From JACQFK01 sp964619955 (GTDB lineage: Bacteria; Planctomycetota; MHYJ01; JACPRB01): 64,000 nt of DNA. The translations under genes were made by a program, and so were the position numbers. The stretch is taken from assembly GCA_964619955.1 (NCBI GenBank), contig CAZUJF010000022.1, forward strand, positions 1 to 64,000, read 5' to 3'. This document shows, piece after piece, positions 41,922 to 49,933 of the stretch (the first letter of the stretch is position 1; each line of letters opens with the position of its first letter). The notes beneath the pieces are model-generated. The model saw nothing but the letters and a program-made list of their open reading frames with translations, was not told the origin of the DNA and did not search any database.

Positions 41922-43751
41922 TCACGCGGGCCGGGCCGCGGCCTTTCGGATGCAGAGATCGAGGACGGGTTTCCCCCCCTCGCGCCATAAATCGATGGAG
42001 CGGGAGGGGCGGGCCGGTTCGGACGCCTTCCACAGATGCACCCGGCGGCCGTCCGCATCGACCGCGCAAAGCAGGTCGCTGGCGGCGTCGAGCACCCCCA
42101 CGGGGCTGCCGTCGCTCTCGTAGGACGTCTCGAGATTCTGGCCGATGACGCGGGCGCGGAGGGAGAGGTCCCGGGCGCTGTAGACGAGGTGGGGGATCCC
42201 GCTGAGCCGGGCGAGGCCGAGCGTGACGATGGGCTCGCGTTTGCGGACGAGGACGACGGGCTGGTCCGGGGCGTCGGCCTTCCAGCAGACGATGGAGCCG
42301 CTTTCGGTGCCCGCGAAGATCGTGCGCGCGGCCGCGGCGATGCAGCTGACGGGACTTTCGACGCTGGAGACGTATTTGACGGGCGCGCCGTCGCCCGCGG
42401 CGGGCACGGCGTACACGTGCTGGCCCGTGGCGAAGAGCAGGCGGCCGTCCGCGACCTGCACGGCGCGCGTGGTCTTCTGGCCGCGCGTGAGTTCGGGATG
42501 CAGGCGCTCGCCGGGGAGCCCCGGCTTCGCCGTCTCCCAGCGGGTCAGACCGTATTCGGAGTGGGTGGCCCAGATCCAGCGCGGGTCCATGGCGATGGCG
42601 TTGATGCCGCCCTTCACGGAGCGCGTGTCGGAGAGCGGGTAGAGCCGGGGCGCGGCTTCCCGGTCGGGAGACAAGAGGGCGACGCCGATCTTGGATCCGC
42701 CGAGGAGGAGGGGCCCCTGCGGGGTTTCGTGGACGCGGATGGAGCGCAGCGCGTCCGGGAAGTTCAGGACGCGCGGGCGGCCGCTCTCGCCGGGGCGGAT
42801 CTCGAAGACCTTCGCGCCGGCGGCGGCGTAGATGCGGTCGGCGCGGGCGCCGTCGACCTCGTCCGGAGCCACGCTCGCGCCGTTGGACAGCAGGCCTTCG
42901 AGGGCCCGGTAGATGGACTGGACGACCTCCTCGCCGCAGTCGCCCGCCTTGCTGAGCAGGTCCTCCGCGGAGATCTGGACGGAGTCGTCCTCCATGAGCT
43001 TCGCGTAGAGGAGTCCGCGGAGTTTCGGGTCGGGCACGCCGGCGAGCGCGCCCTGAAGCTGCTGGTCCTTGAGCAGGCCCGCGACGCGCCGGACGCGTTT
43101 CTCGCGACGTTCGGCGGAGACGTGGCTGCGCTGCTCGTCCTCCTGATTCCGCCGCTCCTGGCCCCGGCGCCGCTCGTACTCCTCGGAGACGAGCGACACT
43201 TCGAGCAGGCGGACGAAGCGGATGCCGGCGTCGAAGAGGCTGCGTTCGAGGGCGTCCTGGAGCGGGCCGCCGACGAGGCCCGCGGCGTCGCAGCGGTGCA
43301 GGGCGGCGACGGGCGCGGCGGCGGCGCGGGCGGCGAGCACGCGGCGCACCTCGGGGGCGACGTAGGCCTCCAGGTCGGCCAGCGTGTACACGCCGGGGAA
43401 ATTGAAACAGCAGCGCAGGAAGTCCCGGAAGAGTTCGGCGCGGTCGACGGCCAGCTCGAGGGAGAACGCGGCCGTGGCGCTGAGGAAAGCGCCGTCGGAG
43501 CTGGGGAGCGCGGGGTGGACGAAGCGCAGCGTCGAGGCGCCGCGTTTCGCGAGGACGAGGTCGAAGTCGCCGCTCAGTTCCTGGCCTTCGCGGACGTGGC
43601 GGACGTCGCCGTCGGGAAACGTGGCCAGGCCCGCGGTGTTGGGAGGGAGGGTGAAGGAACGGCGGAGCAAGCCCCCGAGCTCCTTCCCGGAGAGCCGGAG
43701 CGCCAGCCGCGAACGGTCCTGCAGGAAGTCGCCGATCGACCCCTTCGCCAT
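41922..43751 (-). CDS. SPFH/band-7-like protein fused to a beta-propeller
   Basis: The 609-residue protein's N-terminal 200 residues follow SPFH order: SFTLPPNTAGLATFPDGDV, GDFDLVLAKR, TAAFSLELAVDRAELFRDFL, ADLEAYVAPEVRRVLAARA, LQDALERSLFDAGIRFVRLLEVSLVS. A charged helical stretch follows (EEYERRRGQERRNQEDEQ, about 190-225). The last 350 residues have repeated strands like WIWATHSEYGLTRWETA and IFAGTESGSIVCWKAD, typical of WD40-like propellers. There is no N-terminal membrane helix, so membrane contact would be peripheral. SPFH proteins mark membrane microdomains; this one may recruit the ESCRT-III-like proteins. It is the first of six tightly spaced genes; the ATG is preceded by TGGAG. Confidence 0.65.
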   Translation of the reverse strand: MAKGSIGDFLQDRSRLALRLSGKELGGLLRRSFTLPPNTAGLATFPDGDVRHVREGQELSGDFDLVLAKRGASTLRFVHPALPSSDGAFLSATAAFSLELAVDRAELFRDFLRCCFNFPGVYTLADLEAYVAPEVRRVLAARAAAAPVAALHRCDAAGLVGGPLQDALERSLFDAGIRFVRLLEVSLVSEEYERRRGQERRNQEDEQRSHVSAERREKRVRRVAGLLKDQQLQGALAGVPDPKLRGLLYAKLMEDDSVQISAEDLLSKAGDCGEEVVQSIYRALEGLLSNGASVAPDEVDGARADRIYAAAGAKVFEIRPGESGRPRVLNFPDALRSIRVHETPQGPLLLGGSKIGVALLSPDREAAPRLYPLSDTRSVKGGINAIAMDPRWIWATHSEYGLTRWETAKPGLPGERLHPELTRGQKTTRAVQVADGRLLFATGQHVYAVPAAGDGAPVKYVSSVESPVSCIAAAARTIFAGTESGSIVCWKADAPDQPVVLVRKREPIVTLGLARLSGIPHLVYSARDLSLRARVIGQNLETSYESDGSPVGVLDAASDLLCAVDADGRRVHLWKASEPARPSRSIDLWREGGKPVLDLCIRKAAARPA

Positions 43752-43794
43752 CTCCAGAAATGGTAACAGAGAACGGGGAACTTCGAAGGGGGAA

Positions 43795-44151
43795 TCAGGG
43801 GGCGGCGCAGAGGTCGCAGCCGTTGCGGTCCTCCCAGTGGAGCAGGTCGTCCTCGATGCGGGCCAGGTCCCAGAGGCCGGGCGGGTAGCTGGCGATGAGG
43901 CGGCCCCAGCGGTCGACGAGGTGGTTGCCGGGTTCGAGCCCGGGAGGCGCTTCGGCGGGCCGGACCAGGACGGTCTGCAGCCAGGTCCAGGTTTGGGACT
44001 GCTGGTCGTGCAGCGTGCGCTGGGCCTTGCGGCGTTCGGGTCCGTCCTCCGGATCCACGATCAGCAGCACGTGCGAGCGGCGCCGGTACTGATGCAGGCG
44101 CTTCGTTTCGCCCCGGAGGGTTTCGACTTCAAAATCCAGCGGAGGATTCAT
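43795..44151 (-). CDS. Thioredoxin-fold-like protein without catalytic cysteines
   Basis: The 118-residue protein begins DFEVETLRGETKRLHQYRRRSHVLLIVDPE, the pattern of peroxiredoxin or AhpC/TSA-like folds (DFxLxxLxGxxxxLxxxR...VLLxF). It lacks the active-site Cys; the only cysteines are in a C-terminal CDLC. A later NHLVDRWGRLIASYPPG resembles the substrate-side strands of that fold. A redox role is therefore doubtful and a binding role more likely. It lies 43 bases upstream of the SPFH-propeller gene on the same strand and could be the first gene of that operon. The 123 bases before it show no clear feature. Confidence 0.5.
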   Translation of the reverse strand: MNPPLDFEVETLRGETKRLHQYRRRSHVLLIVDPEDGPERRKAQRTLHDQQSQTWTWLQTVLVRPAEAPPGLEPGNHLVDRWGRLIASYPPGLWDLARIEDDLLHWEDRNGCDLCAAP

Positions 44152-44274
44152 TCAAGGGCACCCGTCCTCTGGGCCCGTTCGGTGCAGAGATCGACTCGGT
44201 GGCCTGCTCAAATGCTGCCACCGGGAGGCATCTTGATCGCCCGGATGAGTCTTGGAACACCTGGGTCGCGGTAC

Positions 44275-45771
44275 TTAGCGTAGGGAGAATACATAGGCCG
44301 CACCCGCTGCGAGCATGCTGTCGTCCTGCTGCGTACCCTTCCCCCCATGGCGAGGTGCATTGACTCCCCTTGCACAACTGCCTTCGTTTATAGCCCCTAC
44401 CACAACCCTTGCTCCGGAGATCGCAACACTTGCGCCAAACATATCATCCGACCCCGGGTTCGACGCTTTCAGGTGAGCACGGAACGACCATGCGCCTGCT
44501 GCCTTCGAGAACAGATACGCGGCCCCGGAATTTGCCGCTTGGGGAGCCGTTATGTTCCCGTTCAACCCGATGGCACCGCTATCCTCACTGAACACGCCAA
44601 CAACCAACTCTTCAGCACTTAGTGAGATGCTGTACCCGAATCCTGCGACATCGGAATGGGGCGCCTGGAGCCGGGCCTTTAGCCGCCATTCCTGCCCCTC
44701 GCGTTCATAGACATAAGCCGCCCCAGGCGATGCTACCCCTCTGCGACGTGCCCCTTTAAGCTGCTTCTGAGGTGCCCCTTCCTCCGGGCTTCCGATGACC
44801 AACGTTCCTCCATGCAGTGCCGTCGAAGCCCCGAAGCGTGCGTCGGCCTGCTTCACAGGCGTCCTAATCCTGTCAGCTTCCACCCACGCCCCCTCCCGAC
44901 GAAAGAGGAATACCTCCCCTCCCTCCGGACCTCCCGGTTCTCCGATCACAGCAAAAGGTCCATCGATCGATACGCTGAAGCCAAAGGCTCCGTACCGTAC
45001 GATTGTTCCCTTCAGGTAGGCTTCCTCGCTCCATTGCCCTCGATCTCTCCGAAAGACATACGCCGCGCCCGCGCCCTCCATCACCAGACTTTCTGTCTTC
45101 TCTCCGGAGGACAGACTTCCTCGAACACCCCCGGATTCCCTCGGTGCCCCTACAACGACAAGATCACCCGAAATTGAGACACTCTTCCCGAATTCATGCC
45201 CGCTGGATGCATTGGATGCTTTGAAGGTTGCCTCAGGAACCCACTTTCCCTCTATGCGTCTGTACACATGGGCGGCACCGCTTTGGTCGGCACGTTGATC
45301 GGGCTTCCTCTTGGCATCATCGATGCTTAGCAAAGGCTGATTGATCCCCCTACACGGGCTCCACTCCGCGGGCGAACCGACCACGATCGCATCGCCGGAG
45401 ATGGCCACGCTCCAGCCGAAGCCGCCTCCGGCACCCGTGGAGTTGAGACATGCCTCCTGGCGCCAGCGCCCCTCCACACATCGAAATACATAGGCCGCGC
45501 CCGGGCGAGAGAATGGATCGGAATCATCCTGAGCCCTCGCTCCCCTTGGACCGGCGGCAGGGCCGCTTGCGAATGGAGCTCCCACGACCAGGGTGTCCCC
45601 TGAGGTGGCGACGCTGAACCCAAAGCCGCTATTTGAAGCCGTGTTGGATGCCTTCAGGTAGTCCGGCATCGTGTTCAGGTCGGGTTCGCGAGGGTCTCGC
45701 GGAAGAGCCGTACAAGAAGAGAACAGCAGCAGGGTCATCAACAATCCGACCCCGTGACAGTGTGCCGCCAT
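44275..45771 (-). CDS. FG-GAP-repeat lipoprotein with atypical base composition
   Basis: From the ATG at 45771 (GGAG about 7 bases ahead) the product is 498 residues with lipobox LFSSC. About seven repeats of the form FGxSVAISGDxxVVGAP or SGAAYVFRRxxGxW fill the chain, the FG-GAP pattern of integrin-alpha-like propellers. Such proteins are exported and often bind calcium or other surface proteins. The gene is visibly poorer in G+C and uses codons such as AGA, ATA and TTA-like more freely than its neighbours, suggesting recent acquisition. It is divergent from the serine hydrolase gene. Confidence 0.8.
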   Translation of the reverse strand: MAAHCHGVGLLMTLLLFSSCTALPRDPREPDLNTMPDYLKASNTASNSGFGFSVATSGDTLVVGAPFASGPAAGPRGARAQDDSDPFSRPGAAYVFRCVEGRWRQEACLNSTGAGGGFGWSVAISGDAIVVGSPAEWSPCRGINQPLLSIDDAKRKPDQRADQSGAAHVYRRIEGKWVPEATFKASNASSGHEFGKSVSISGDLVVVGAPRESGGVRGSLSSGEKTESLVMEGAGAAYVFRRDRGQWSEEAYLKGTIVRYGAFGFSVSIDGPFAVIGEPGGPEGGEVFLFRREGAWVEADRIRTPVKQADARFGASTALHGGTLVIGSPEEGAPQKQLKGARRRGVASPGAAYVYEREGQEWRLKARLQAPHSDVAGFGYSISLSAEELVVGVFSEDSGAIGLNGNITAPQAANSGAAYLFSKAAGAWSFRAHLKASNPGSDDMFGASVAISGARVVVGAINEGSCARGVNAPRHGGKGTQQDDSMLAAGAAYVFSLR

Positions 45772-45924
45772 GATGAACTCCCGGCTCATGTGGGACCAAG
45801 AGGTGACCGGCTTGCGTCAATTGTATCCGTCGCCCACCGCGGCTGTTTCTCTATTTGCTGAGATTGCAGACGCGGAGCGGGCGCTTTGGTTCACCGCCCA
45901 GCCCTCCCGGCGTGTTCTTTTGGG

Positions 45925-47427
45925 ATGCAGACAAGAAGCTTCGGCATCCTCCGAGCGTCGATCCTCCTTCTCCTCGCAGGCTGCGCCTCGGCGGCCCCGC
46001 CGGTCACCGACTCGATCTTCGGCCGCGGCACTCCGGAGTCCCAGGGCGCGGCCTCGGGGGCGATCCTCGCGTTCGTGGAGGCCGCGGACAAGATCGACTC
46101 GCTGCACAGCCTCATGATCGTGCGCCACGGCCGCGTGATCGCCGAGGGCTGGTGGGCGCCCTACGAGGCGGACGCCAACCACGAACTCTACTCGCTCAGC
46201 AAGAGCTTCACGTCCACGGCGGTGGGCCTGGCGGCCGCCGAGGGGAAGTTGTCCATCGACGACGAGGTCCTCAAGTTCTTCCCGGGGGACGCCCCCGCCG
46301 AGATTCCGGCGAACTTGAAGGCGATGCGGGTGCGCGATCTGCTGACGATGTCGGCGGGCCATCAGGACGAGACGTCCTCCGCCGCGGACAAGATCACGCC
46401 GAAGTCGTTCCTGGCCCATCCGGTGCCGCACAAGCCGGGCACGCATTTCAAGTACAACACGCCGGCGACGTTCATGCTGTCCGCCATCGTGCAGAAGGTG
46501 GCGGGGCAGAATCTTGTCGATTACCTCAAGCCGAGGTTGTTCGAGCCGCTCGGCATCGCGAAGCCGGTCTGGAACGCGAACGCGCAGGGTGTTTCGCTGG
46601 GCGGATACGGCCTGCGGGTGCGGACGGAGGACATCGCCCGCTTCGGGCAGCTCTACCTCCAGCGGGGAGTGTGGGCGGGACGGCAGCTGCTGCCGTCTGC
46701 GTGGGTCGACCTGGCGACGTCCCGGCAGGTCTCGAACGGGAGCAATCCCAAGAGCGACTGGGAGCAGGGCTACGGCTTCCAGTTCTGGCGTTGCCGCCGG
46801 GGCGCCTACCGCGGGGACGGCGCCTTCGGACAGTACTGCCTCGTGCTGCCGGAACAGGACACGGTCATTGCGATCACAAGCGGCCTGAAGGACATGCAGG
46901 CGGTGCTGAATCTGGTCTGGGACAAGCTGCTCCCCGGCTTCCAGCCCGGCGCGCTCCCCGAGGATCCCTCGGCCCGGGCGGCGTTGACGTCCCGCCTGGC
47001 CGGATTGAAGCTGCGCCTGCCCGAAGGGTCGGTCTCTTCGCCGGAGGCCGCGAAGGCGGCGGGGCGGACCTACACGTTTCCGGCGAACGAAACGGGACTG
47101 GAGTCCCTGGTCTGGCGTCCGGATCCTGCGGGGAAGGGGTCGTCGCTCGTGTTGCGCCGGAACGGGGTCGAGCGGGTGATCCGTTGCGGACACGGCGTCT
47201 GGGAGAAGGGCCGGGGGTCGTGGGGTTCGTACGCGGACGAGCCGGCGGCGGCCGCCGCGGCGTGGATCAGGGACGACACGCTCGTGGTGAAACAGGTGTT
47301 CAGCGAAACACCCTATGCCGTGACGTGGACGCTGCGCTTTTCCGGCGCGGAGCTGACCTGTGCGACGGAGACGAACGTCGGGTTCGGCGCGGCGAAGAAA
47401 CCCGTCCTGACGGGCAAGGCCGAGTAG
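45925..47427 (+). CDS. Beta-lactamase-fold serine hydrolase lipoprotein
   Basis: The 500-residue protein starts at 45925, giving a signal ending LLLAGC (Cys20). The penicillin-binding fold shows SLSK (90-93) as the nucleophile motif S-x-x-K and YNT (177-179) as the second motif. GYGLRVRTEDIARFGQLYLQRG is typical of class C beta-lactamase-like esterases. The third motif is a GDGAFGQY segment instead of KTG. A beta-rich C-terminal domain (about 375-500) follows. Members hydrolyse esters, D-amino-acid peptides or lactams; no basis exists here to call it a resistance gene. Likely outer-membrane or periplasmic. Confidence 0.82.
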   Translation: MQTRSFGILRASILLLLAGCASAAPPVTDSIFGRGTPESQGAASGAILAFVEAADKIDSLHSLMIVRHGRVIAEGWWAPYEADANHELYSLSKSFTSTAVGLAAAEGKLSIDDEVLKFFPGDAPAEIPANLKAMRVRDLLTMSAGHQDETSSAADKITPKSFLAHPVPHKPGTHFKYNTPATFMLSAIVQKVAGQNLVDYLKPRLFEPLGIAKPVWNANAQGVSLGGYGLRVRTEDIARFGQLYLQRGVWAGRQLLPSAWVDLATSRQVSNGSNPKSDWEQGYGFQFWRCRRGAYRGDGAFGQYCLVLPEQDTVIAITSGLKDMQAVLNLVWDKLLPGFQPGALPEDPSARAALTSRLAGLKLRLPEGSVSSPEAAKAAGRTYTFPANETGLESLVWRPDPAGKGSSLVLRRNGVERVIRCGHGVWEKGRGSWGSYADEPAAAAAAWIRDDTLVVKQVFSETPYAVTWTLRFSGAELTCATETNVGFGAAKKPVLTGKAE

Positions 47428-47434
47428 GCGGGAT

Positions 47435-47791
47435 CTACTTGACCTCGAAGGTCTTCTCAAGAACCTTCGCTTCGATTCCCTGCTTGTTCTCGCAGAAAAC
47501 CATCAGGGTGGCCGGACCCGCGGCGGTGCGGGCGCGGATCGTTTCCGGGGATCCGGTGGCTCCCTTGTGGCGCAGCGGGTTGGAGCTTCCCGCGGTCCAG
47601 GTGATGGCATAGCGGTATTTGACGCTCTTGGGCGTGCCGTCCTGTCCGGTGGCGAGCACCGTCATCCGGAAATCGACGCCTCTTTCGACGGTGGCGGGGA
47701 CTTCGATGGACCAGGTGTAGTCCTCGGCATAGCCGCGGCCGGCGCAGCCGCCGACGACAAGCAGGGAAATCAGCGCGAGGGCTCGCTTCAT
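47435..47791 (-). CDS. Small lipoprotein, Ig-like fold predicted
   Basis: The 118-residue protein has lipobox VVGGC (Cys16). The mature part is beta-rich (YTWSIEVPATVERGVDFRMTVLATG... LMVFCENKQGIEAKVLEKTFEVK), consistent with a single Ig-like domain. A good GGAGG ribosome site precedes the ATG. Function is unknown. It lies convergently 7 bases from the serine hydrolase gene. Confidence 0.6.
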   Translation of the reverse strand: MKRALALISLLVVGGCAGRGYAEDYTWSIEVPATVERGVDFRMTVLATGQDGTPKSVKYRYAITWTAGSSNPLRHKGATGSPETIRARTAAGPATLMVFCENKQGIEAKVLEKTFEVK

Positions 47792-47828
47792 GGGATCCTC
47801 CTGAAAACCTCAATGAACCCGGGACGAA

Positions 47829-48758
47829 CTAACCCGCCACGCCCCAGAGGCCGGCGATGCTGTCGTAGTAGAGGAGCACCTTTTCGCCGCTGAGCAGGAC
47901 CTCGTGGTCGCCCTTGGCCGCGGCGCCCCAGGGGGTGCGGCCCATGTGCAGGTAGATGTCCAGCGAGCGGCCCTTGTCCACGATGTCGCGCGCAACGGCG
48001 GAGAAGCCCAGGCCGTCGCAAAGGCGCGCGAGCTGGTCGCAGACCTTGTGGCTGAGGCGGCCGATGTGCACCCCGAGCGCGCCGTTGAGGAAGCCCCGGA
48101 GCAGCGCCTCGATCGCCCGGTAGAGATGCGTGCGCTCGGCGAAATAGATGCGCGTGAGACCGTCTCCCTGCGCGAGGAAGACGAACAGCGTCCCGAAAAA
48201 GGAGATCCGCCCCTGCGTGAGGCCGGAATGGATCTTGGCCAGCACGTCGCTGGAGACGGCGCCGGCGGGCAGCCCCCTGACGCCCGCCCATTCGAAGCGG
48301 TCCCGGCCGTCCCAGGCGGCGGCGAGCTGCAGCAGCCCTTCGCCCGTCGTCCGGAAGACGTAGCCCTGGAGGAGCTCCATCGGGACGTCTTCGAGGCCGT
48401 CCCGGAGAAGGCGTCCCTTGGGGATGCGGTCCGCGCGCCACAGGTGGGTGCGTTCGCCGTCGTTCCGGGTCACGATGCCCTGGAGCTTTTCGCGCACCGC
48501 CGTTTCGCCGTCCTTGCTGATCGGCTCCCAGTAGTTCGGGTTGAGCAGGCTCGCGGGCATGCGGTAGATGAGCACGTCCAGGCCCCGGAGTTCCGCGCCG
48601 TAGAGGCCGCCGAATTCCGCCAGGGAGATCCCCTGCGCGTGGAAGTGGCTTTCGTCCGGCAGGAGGCGGACGTACATCTCGAGGGGGCGCGGTCCGCGGC
48701 CCGCTTCGGGGCGCAAAAACAGCTCGGAGGCGGGAAGGGCGGCCTGCACCAGCGACAT
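47829..48758 (-). CDS. Conserved-looking protein of unknown function
   Basis: The protein has 309 residues from the ATG at 48758. An ATG at 48767 overlaps the -10 element TATAAT (48771-48766) and so could not be translated from that transcript. There is no signal peptide or membrane helix. The sequence mixes beta segments (LEMYVRLLPDESHFH, GLDVLIYRMP) with a helical C-terminal half (RAIEALLRGFLNGALGVHIG...KVCDQLARLCDGLGF). It ends with strands HEVLLSGEKVLLYYDSIAG. No family is recognised. It is transcribed divergently from gapA. Confidence 0.5.
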   Translation of the reverse strand: MSLVQAALPASELFLRPEAGRGPRPLEMYVRLLPDESHFHAQGISLAEFGGLYGAELRGLDVLIYRMPASLLNPNYWEPISKDGETAVREKLQGIVTRNDGERTHLWRADRIPKGRLLRDGLEDVPMELLQGYVFRTTGEGLLQLAAAWDGRDRFEWAGVRGLPAGAVSSDVLAKIHSGLTQGRISFFGTLFVFLAQGDGLTRIYFAERTHLYRAIEALLRGFLNGALGVHIGRLSHKVCDQLARLCDGLGFSAVARDIVDKGRSLDIYLHMGRTPWGAAAKGDHEVLLSGEKVLLYYDSIAGLWGVAG

Positions 48759-48765
48759 GGGCGGC

Positions 48766-48793
48766 ATTATAATCGTGCTTCCCTGAGGCGCAA
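48766..48793 (-). promoter_or_regulatory. Leaderless-type promoter
   Basis: On the minus strand TTGCGC (48793-48788), a 16-base spacer and a consensus TATAAT (48771-48766). Seven bases then separate it from the ATG at 48758, so the transcript should begin at the start codon. Confidence 0.6.
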
Positions 48794-48801
48794 CGTTTTC
48801 G

Positions 48802-48829
48802 TTGACTTGCAGGGGGGCGTGCCTAGAAT
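48802..48829 (+). promoter_or_regulatory. gapA promoter
   Basis: TTGACT (48802-48807), 16-base spacer, TAGAAT (48824-48829). The hexamers and spacing are identical to those at 7099-7126. The leader is about 40 bases and includes AAGGAG before the ATG. Confidence 0.7.
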
Positions 48830-48874
48830 ACGCCCTTCGTCCCCCGGCAAATCGCTCTGAAGGAGAACTATTCC

Positions 48875-49924
48875 ATGGCCATCAAAGTCGCGATCAACGG
48901 TTTCGGCCGCATCGGCCGGCTGGTGTTCCGGGCGCTTCACGAGCAGGGTCTGCTCTCCAAGGAGCTCGAGGTCGTGGCCGTGGGCGACATCGTCCCCGCG
49001 GACAACCTCGCGTACCTCCTCAAATACGACTCCACCCAGGGCGCGTTCAAGGGCCAGGTCGGCTCGAAGAAGTCCGCGGCCGACAAGGCCGAGGACGACG
49101 TCCTGCTGGTCGACGGCAAGGAGATCAAGGTCGTCTCCGCCAAGACGCCCGCCGAGCTCCCCTGGAAGGCGCTGGGCGTCCAGCTCGTGATCGAGTCCAC
49201 CGGCCTCTTCACCGAGGCCGAGAAGGCGAAGGGCCATCTCGCCGCCGGCGCGCAGAAGGTGATCATCTCCGCGCCCGCCAAGGGCGAGGACATCACCGTC
49301 GTCATCGGCGTCAATGACGGCAAGTACGACGCCGCCGCCCACCACATCGTCTCCAACGCGTCCTGCACGACGAACTGCCTGGCGCCCGTGGTCCACGTGC
49401 TGCTCAAGGAGGGCTTCGGGCTCTCCGAGGGCATCATGACCACGGTGCACTCGTACACCGCCACCCAGAAGACGGTGGACGGCCCCTCCAAGAAGGACTG
49501 GAAGGGCGGCCGCAGCGCGGCCCTGAACATCATCCCCTCGACCACGGGCGCGGCGAAGGCGGTGGCCCTCGTCCTCCCCGAGATCAAGGGCAAGCTGACG
49601 GGCATGGCGTTCCGCGTGCCCACGCCTACCGTGTCCGTCGTCGATCTGACCTTCAAGACCGCGAAGGACACCTCGCTCGACGAGATCAAGAAGGCGATGA
49701 AGAAGGCCTCCGAGTCCTACCTCAAGGGCATCATGGGCTACACGGAGGACGAGGTCGTCTCCTCCGACTTCATCCACGACTCCCGCTCGTCCATCTTCGA
49801 TGCGGGCAGCTGCATCGAGCTCAACAAGAACTTCTTCAAGCTCATCAGCTGGTACGACAACGAGTGGGGCTACTCCTGCCGCGTCTCCGAGCTGACGCGC
49901 ATGATGGCCTCGAAGATGCGGTAA
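48875..49924 (+). CDS. gapA: Glyceraldehyde-3-phosphate dehydrogenase
   Basis: This enzyme oxidises glyceraldehyde 3-phosphate to 1,3-bisphosphoglycerate with NAD(P), or the reverse in gluconeogenesis. The 349-residue protein has NGFGRIGRLVFRAL at the N-terminus and the active-site SNASCTTNCLAP. HSYTATQKTVDGPSKKDWKGGRSA and the C-terminal WYDNEWGYSCRV are also present. Length is normal. A well-spaced AAGGAG precedes the ATG and a strong promoter lies upstream. pgk follows after 9 bases, a classic glycolytic pair, with rpe next. Confidence 0.97.
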   Translation: MAIKVAINGFGRIGRLVFRALHEQGLLSKELEVVAVGDIVPADNLAYLLKYDSTQGAFKGQVGSKKSAADKAEDDVLLVDGKEIKVVSAKTPAELPWKALGVQLVIESTGLFTEAEKAKGHLAAGAQKVIISAPAKGEDITVVIGVNDGKYDAAAHHIVSNASCTTNCLAPVVHVLLKEGFGLSEGIMTTVHSYTATQKTVDGPSKKDWKGGRSAALNIIPSTTGAAKAVALVLPEIKGKLTGMAFRVPTPTVSVVDLTFKTAKDTSLDEIKKAMKKASESYLKGIMGYTEDEVVSSDFIHDSRSSIFDAGSCIELNKNFFKLISWYDNEWGYSCRVSELTRMMASKMR

Positions 49925-49933
49925 GGGGCGCCC

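Noticed and set aside
45925..47427. Beta-lactam resistance gene
   Set aside because: SxxK and YxN are present, but many esterases and peptidases share them and the KTG motif is replaced.
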